Assembly (NCBI GenBank): GCA_000149265.1
Contig: CH002787.1
Span: forward strand, 395,752-459,751
DNA: 64,000 nt
Direction of reading: 5' to 3'
DNA from: Ciona savignyi
Lineage: Eukaryota > Chordata > Ascidiacea > Phlebobranchia > Cionidae
The first letter of the stretch is position 1. Each line of letters opens with the position of its first letter. The notes beneath the pieces were generated by a model that did not search any database, had not been told where the DNA came from, and worked only from the letters and a program-made list of their open reading frames with translations. The position numbers and the translations under genes were made by a program. Below, piece after piece: positions 47,740 to 64,000 of the stretch.

Positions 47740-49898
47740 ATTAACCAAGTTTGCTCAATCAAATGATTGAAAATGAATAATCCTGCAAACAGTAAAGTCT
47801 GTAAATGAAATAGGTTTCGAACTATTTAAAGCAATCAACAGGTTGCTGTCAAAATTTACTATTAAACATTTTTTTTGTGCGTGTACATAGACATAAATTA
47901 ATTTATGGCATTAGATTGACTGCTGGGTGACTGGGTGTAAGAATAAAGCAAATTACTTTAATGGATGAGTAACACAGAACATGATCGGCGAGACAACTGC
48001 TATTTAACTTCTGTACTAGTTAATGGAGTACTAATCTGCCAATTTGTAAGCGTGATTCGCGACCCCTTCACTATTAAACATGAATACCTTTAATATATAT
48101 TAGATTTTAACAATGTGTCGCTCTGTCAATAAAGTGCAACATTTTCAAACTACGCCAATGCTGCAATAACAGACAGTTATTCAACTTTCTTCTGCAACCA
48201 CGTTTTCTCCGTTCTGCTTGAGTTATTTCGAGTGACACAACCGAAGAAACTAAACATAGGCCTATATACAAGTTGCTGGTACAGTCGCTTTCGTAAAATA
48301 GGCAGGTAAAACCGCAATCGACTTATACACACAGCATACAACACCGGACATATACAGGGAGCCAGTGGTCTTGTGTAAAGTCAATCAACAACTTAGCTAG
48401 CGAAAAAGTAGTCAAGCAAATCGTTATACCGGTGTCGCACAAAAAAAGTTTCAGCATTAAATTGCTGGTTTCCATTGCTGGTAACTGCTGTTTCCAGGGT
48501 GGAACAAATTACAAAGCGAAAATTTTTAAGTGAAACCAATTTCCCAGAACACGCACTAGCGATTTTCAAAATTTATCATATATAGGTACCAGTGTGCTAC
48601 ATCCAACCGATTTACAGCGTTCTGAATGGATGCGCAGTTGAACGCCATACCGCAGCCTTTCGTGTTTCTGCCACATGTGTCCGGCTGGTAACGGGATGTG
48701 TAGTAAAGAGAGATTGACAAATACGGAAAAGCGAATTCTTTTATTGCTTCCTTATACTCATGGATTCCGCACTTTCCCATTTCCTAGGCGTTTAGCTTCG
48801 TTAGATTACTGCGGTATAAAACTATAGCCTATTGCGGGCGTGTTCGGGCAACTATAATTCATACACATCAAGTCATTTAAAAACTGCAACTATGAGTTTA
48901 AAACTTGGCTTGTAAAAGACATGTAAAATTTTAAAGTGTAACTTTTAAGACCTAGAGTAGTTTTGTGGCCAAACGTTTTACGTAGTCCACACAGCATATA
49001 GGCTACTTGTCTGGCCAAGTTTAGCAAACATCGCCTGAATCTATAGTGGATTAATTGGTTGTAGCCTATACTAAAATCGAAGGAATGTTTCAATCATATA
49101 CGACACACTGTAACACCTCGTCTACTAACGCTAAATTGGGTGCGAGGTAATCTCAAGATTACTCGTCTGAGAAAAAATCTGAAGATTACTCGTATGAGAA
49201 ATTACACATTACCGATGCAATGTCGATGGTTCTTTTGATAACGCCCTTTCATTTTTCCATTCACGAGGATAAAGCATGAACTTCCAACTATATCCAGCTT
49301 GCAACATTGTAAATTCGCGCTCCTTACGCCTATTTGTTGCTACCCTTTTTAGGCGAGTTGGAGATCTAAGAATTTGACCACCCCAATTAAATCCGAGATA
49401 TGTAAATTTAAATTGTCTTTTGATTAAAACGGAAGAGTCATTAAATCAGTAATTTTAGACACACGTGTATATTGAGTATCGCTGTGGTAGTTACTGAAAT
49501 AAGTTCTCAGTAAGTCACACGTCTCTGTGACACGATCCTTTCCACAAACTGTAAAGACTCTTACCTTAACAAACCATTAATTTAATATTTTGGGGGGCGA
49601 ACACTAGGCCTACTTGTTTCTCTCCGAGCAGAAATCGATTAGGCCTATTAACAAAACTAAATCAAGTCGGTCTTTGCAGATACTCATATATATAGTTGGT
49701 ACCCTTAAGGCTTAACCCATTAACTAGCCTAATCAGCGTTTGGTAGGAAATATAGAACGAACATCAAGTATATAATATGACAATGCTTTTATTGATTTTT
49801 TCAGTTTGTTATCAAAATTCGTTACCACAAATCAGATGTATTTACTACAAAGATGTTTAAAAATAGGAGGTGTATAATTTTGTCCACGCAGGAAACAG
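47740..49898. other. tkt 5' region and intergenic DNA
   Basis: It includes the acceptor-like site upstream of tkt and a dispersed repeat copy at 49090-49290. A minus-strand frame at 48556-48780 starts with ATG and has a balanced composition but no recognised domain; I do not call it a gene. Confidence 0.5.
49090..49290 (+). repeat. Dispersed repeat copy (body module, internal duplication)
   Basis: Matches the body module (CACACTGTAACACC, GGTGCGAGGTAATCTC, AACGCCCTTTCATTTTTCCA, CACGAGGATAAAGC). A short piece (AAGATTACTCGT, TGAGAAA) is duplicated inside. Diverged copy. Confidence 0.55.
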
Positions 49899-50446
49899 TC
49901 ATGAAAAAATCTTCATGAACACAACTGCAAGTACTGATAGCATCATTACAATCATTATATTTTGTTGCGTGTTGACTCCGGAAGATGCGTACACTAACTC
50001 ATGCTTGGGGAACCAGCGCGCGTCTTCATCTTCGTGATGCAACATCTTTATGGATATTTTCTGCAAGTTTTGATAAATTAACATTAAACGTAAGTTAATA
50101 TATAGACTATAACTGCAGAATGATATTGCATAAAATATTAGTTGGTAGAGGATCTAAAAAGAAAGAAACTGCAAAGCTATAACATAAATACAAAGTTGGT
50201 CGATCTATACATACCTTTTGCTTAACGATAAACAGATTGGTGCAACTCTTGAAGCGTATACTTTCAAACTATAGTTTGAAAGTCACGAAATAACAGGCGA
50301 GAAGCTTGTTTACCAGGCACAGCAGCGGGACAAGCAGTTGTTTTGGGAAATTGCATTTCCTTCCTGAAACTGTAACCCGAGCGAAGCGCTGTCGGGAAGA
50401 AATTGTACCCTCGTTGTTAAAATCTCTTTTGTGGAGGGAACATCAA
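49899..50446 (-). CDS. Small tail-anchored membrane protein candidate (5' end unresolved)
   Basis: Three proposed exons on the minus strand: about 50446 down to 50314, 50215-50268, and 49899-50060, joined in frame by GT-AG introns, the first only 45 nt. The C-terminal exon reads KISIKMLHHEDEDARWFPKH, then ELVYASSGVNTQQN, and ends in a hydrophobic segment IMIVMMLSVLAVVFMKIFS before the stop, giving a predicted tail anchor. The upstream part includes RVTVSGRKCNFPKQLLVPLL and SIRFKSCTNLFIVKQK. No start codon is identified, and I recognise no family. The last exon looks the most convincing. Confidence 0.4.
50260..50283. repeat. Perfect 24-bp palindrome
   Basis: ACTTTCAAACTA is followed immediately by its exact reverse complement with no spacer. 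It straddles the proposed acceptor (CTATAG) of the second exon of the candidate tail-anchored gene. It could form a cruciform or hairpin, or be a dimeric protein-binding site. Confidence 0.85.
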
Positions 50447-51234
50447 TTCCAGCACAACATACGACTTTAAAACTTCGTATTAAATTTTCACGGAAATAAG
50501 TAAAGAACCTACATGATCTCACGCGAAACTACCCGACCAGGCACGTTTACGAGGTTTAATACTCTCAAAACCTGAACCCGATAAAGTCACACACACAAGA
50601 CAGTTTGTTTCTCGTAGTAAAATTATATTTTCAAAATGATCGCACATATTAGAGAGAATAGAAAAATGTACTGAATAAAGCCTAAAACCCTGTACAATAA
50701 GAAATGTACATAAACGAAGAGATTTAACAATAACAAAATGTAGAATAGCATTTTACAAACTAGACCGAAGCAACAACAAGGTATCTTCGATCATTCTAAA
50801 CAAAGTTTTTGACGTCTACCTTTACATTTGGCAATACAAACATAACACGGTATCTAAGGCAGCACCATCGAATAATACGTGGTTTGGCGTGGATACATTT
50901 GATTTTATCAATTTCTCAATCATAATAACAGATATGGTTAGTAGTTAATAATAATAATTTGTACACACTCGATGGAAATAATAAGAATCAATACGCCCGT
51001 AAGATCCATATTGTAACCAAGGGCAAGGTCAGTGCGAATACTGATTGCATAAAAAATGCCTTGTCGACTTGACGGGCGAAACTATAGCATCACAGACAAA
51101 TGAAACTGATCGCGAAAATATATGTACCACGCGTAATCCGCACCAAAAATCTTGAAGCATTGAATTGAATAGGTGATTTGTCTCAGAAGCGCTGCAATTA
51201 CGTAGCGCGGAAGACGCACGAGATATGAAATCAC
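50447..51234. other. cask 3' flank
   Basis: It probably contains the cask 3'UTR. No additional exon was found. Confidence 0.5.
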
Positions 51235-63265
<12,031 letters not shown>

Positions 63266-64000
63266 CTGAAGATTAATTCGTCAACATCAAGAAGATACAG
63301 ATAAATTTGACCTTGCGGGTTTGTTTCGAGGCAAAACATTCAAATGCAACTGTCACCTCATCTTGACCTCAAATTAGATAATGTATGTTGATTTTCAGTC
63401 ATTCGTAATGTTGTTTATTGCCAGATTTATTGTTAAATGTAAGACTGCAACGATAAATTGATTGTTTTTCAGCATAATATAAACAACCATGTTGATTGTT
63501 TAATTTCCAACTTATATTAAACAAAAAGAATGGAACTTTGTATTACACAATACAATGTAAGTTATGTTAAGTTTGCAAGTAAGTAAAGTGAGCTTGTATA
63601 AATCAAAATGTATGGGACCATGGTCATTTAAAGCATCATACATAATAACCTATTAGCCTTAATAATAAAAAATTATAGGGTAGGCGTAGGACTATGTTTT
63701 ATTGCGATCATATTACATCACAAAAACAAGTGTATCTATGTGTATTCTGAATGACAAGGCGTTTGTGATTGCATAAAGCCATAAACGCCCTTTAAACAAT
63801 AAACTTAAGACGCATTTTAGGTGTTGAAATGTTTTTCTAATAAGATAATCCATATGTGATACGATAATCGCATTTATTATTATCTTATCTAAGTAATATC
63901 GATAGTAGAACATAGTATCGATATGCTGATAGTATCGATATATATCGTTGTAACCTCAATTAAAAGCAAAATACTATATAGCAACACCCACCAAATGTCA
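63266..64000. other. cask intron
   Basis: Sequence upstream of the 63090-63265 exon with no further recognisable kinase exon up to the window edge. The ORF at 63713-63913 shows no similarity to the kinase domain. Confidence 0.6.

Noticed and set aside
48556-48780. Minus-strand ATG ORF of 74 codons
   Set aside because: Reasonable composition but no domain, splice context or neighbours; too weak to call.

Overview
This is AT-rich eukaryotic (metazoan) DNA. It carries intron-rich genes with short GT-AG introns, some under 60 nt, and proteins that are clearly animal: CASK, cytosolic 6-phosphogluconate dehydrogenase, transketolase, Sas10/UTP3, RPP21 and an eta/delta-like phospholipase C. The compact genes, tiny introns and several acceptor-like sites just upstream of start codons fit a tunicate such as Ciona. 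That assignment is inference, not proof. All exon boundaries were read by eye from splice sites and frame continuity.

Layout. 0-5.1 kb, plus strand: the 3' part of a thrombospondin type-1 transmembrane protein, then a complete four-exon single-pass membrane protein of unknown family. 6.1-16.9 kb, minus strand: a PLC with PH, EF-hand, X and part of the Y domain that stops inside Y. 20.2-22.1 kb, plus: an unrecognised five-exon gene. 23.0-23.7 kb: a foldback repeat holding a degenerate tRNA-Asp-like sequence. 24.0-28.9 kb, plus: rpp21, whose first intron contains a hAT-like element with a second inverted-repeat transposon nested inside. 30.2-37.8 kb, minus: pgd. 38.6-45.3 kb, minus: sas10/utp3, with a TTAA-flanked THAP element in one intron. 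45.8-47.7 kb, minus: an intronless transketolase. 49.9-50.4 kb, minus: a probable small tail-anchored protein. 51.2 kb to beyond 63.3 kb, minus: cask, 5' end outside the window, with one well supported nested gene and one short ORF in a large intron.

Functionally, pgd (oxidative branch) and tkt (non-oxidative branch) of the pentose phosphate pathway lie on one strand with only sas10 between them. Sas10 (SSU processome) and RPP21 (RNase P/MRP) both act in RNA maturation. CASK is a membrane scaffold and the PLC is a signalling enzyme. No CRISPR array, rRNA or bacterial feature is present. The most novel material is in the mobile elements: a THAP gene overlapping an antisense P2X7-tail-like Cys-rich frame, and a nested transposon carrying a frameshifted Cys-rich/WP-motif gene. 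The truncated PLC is also notable.
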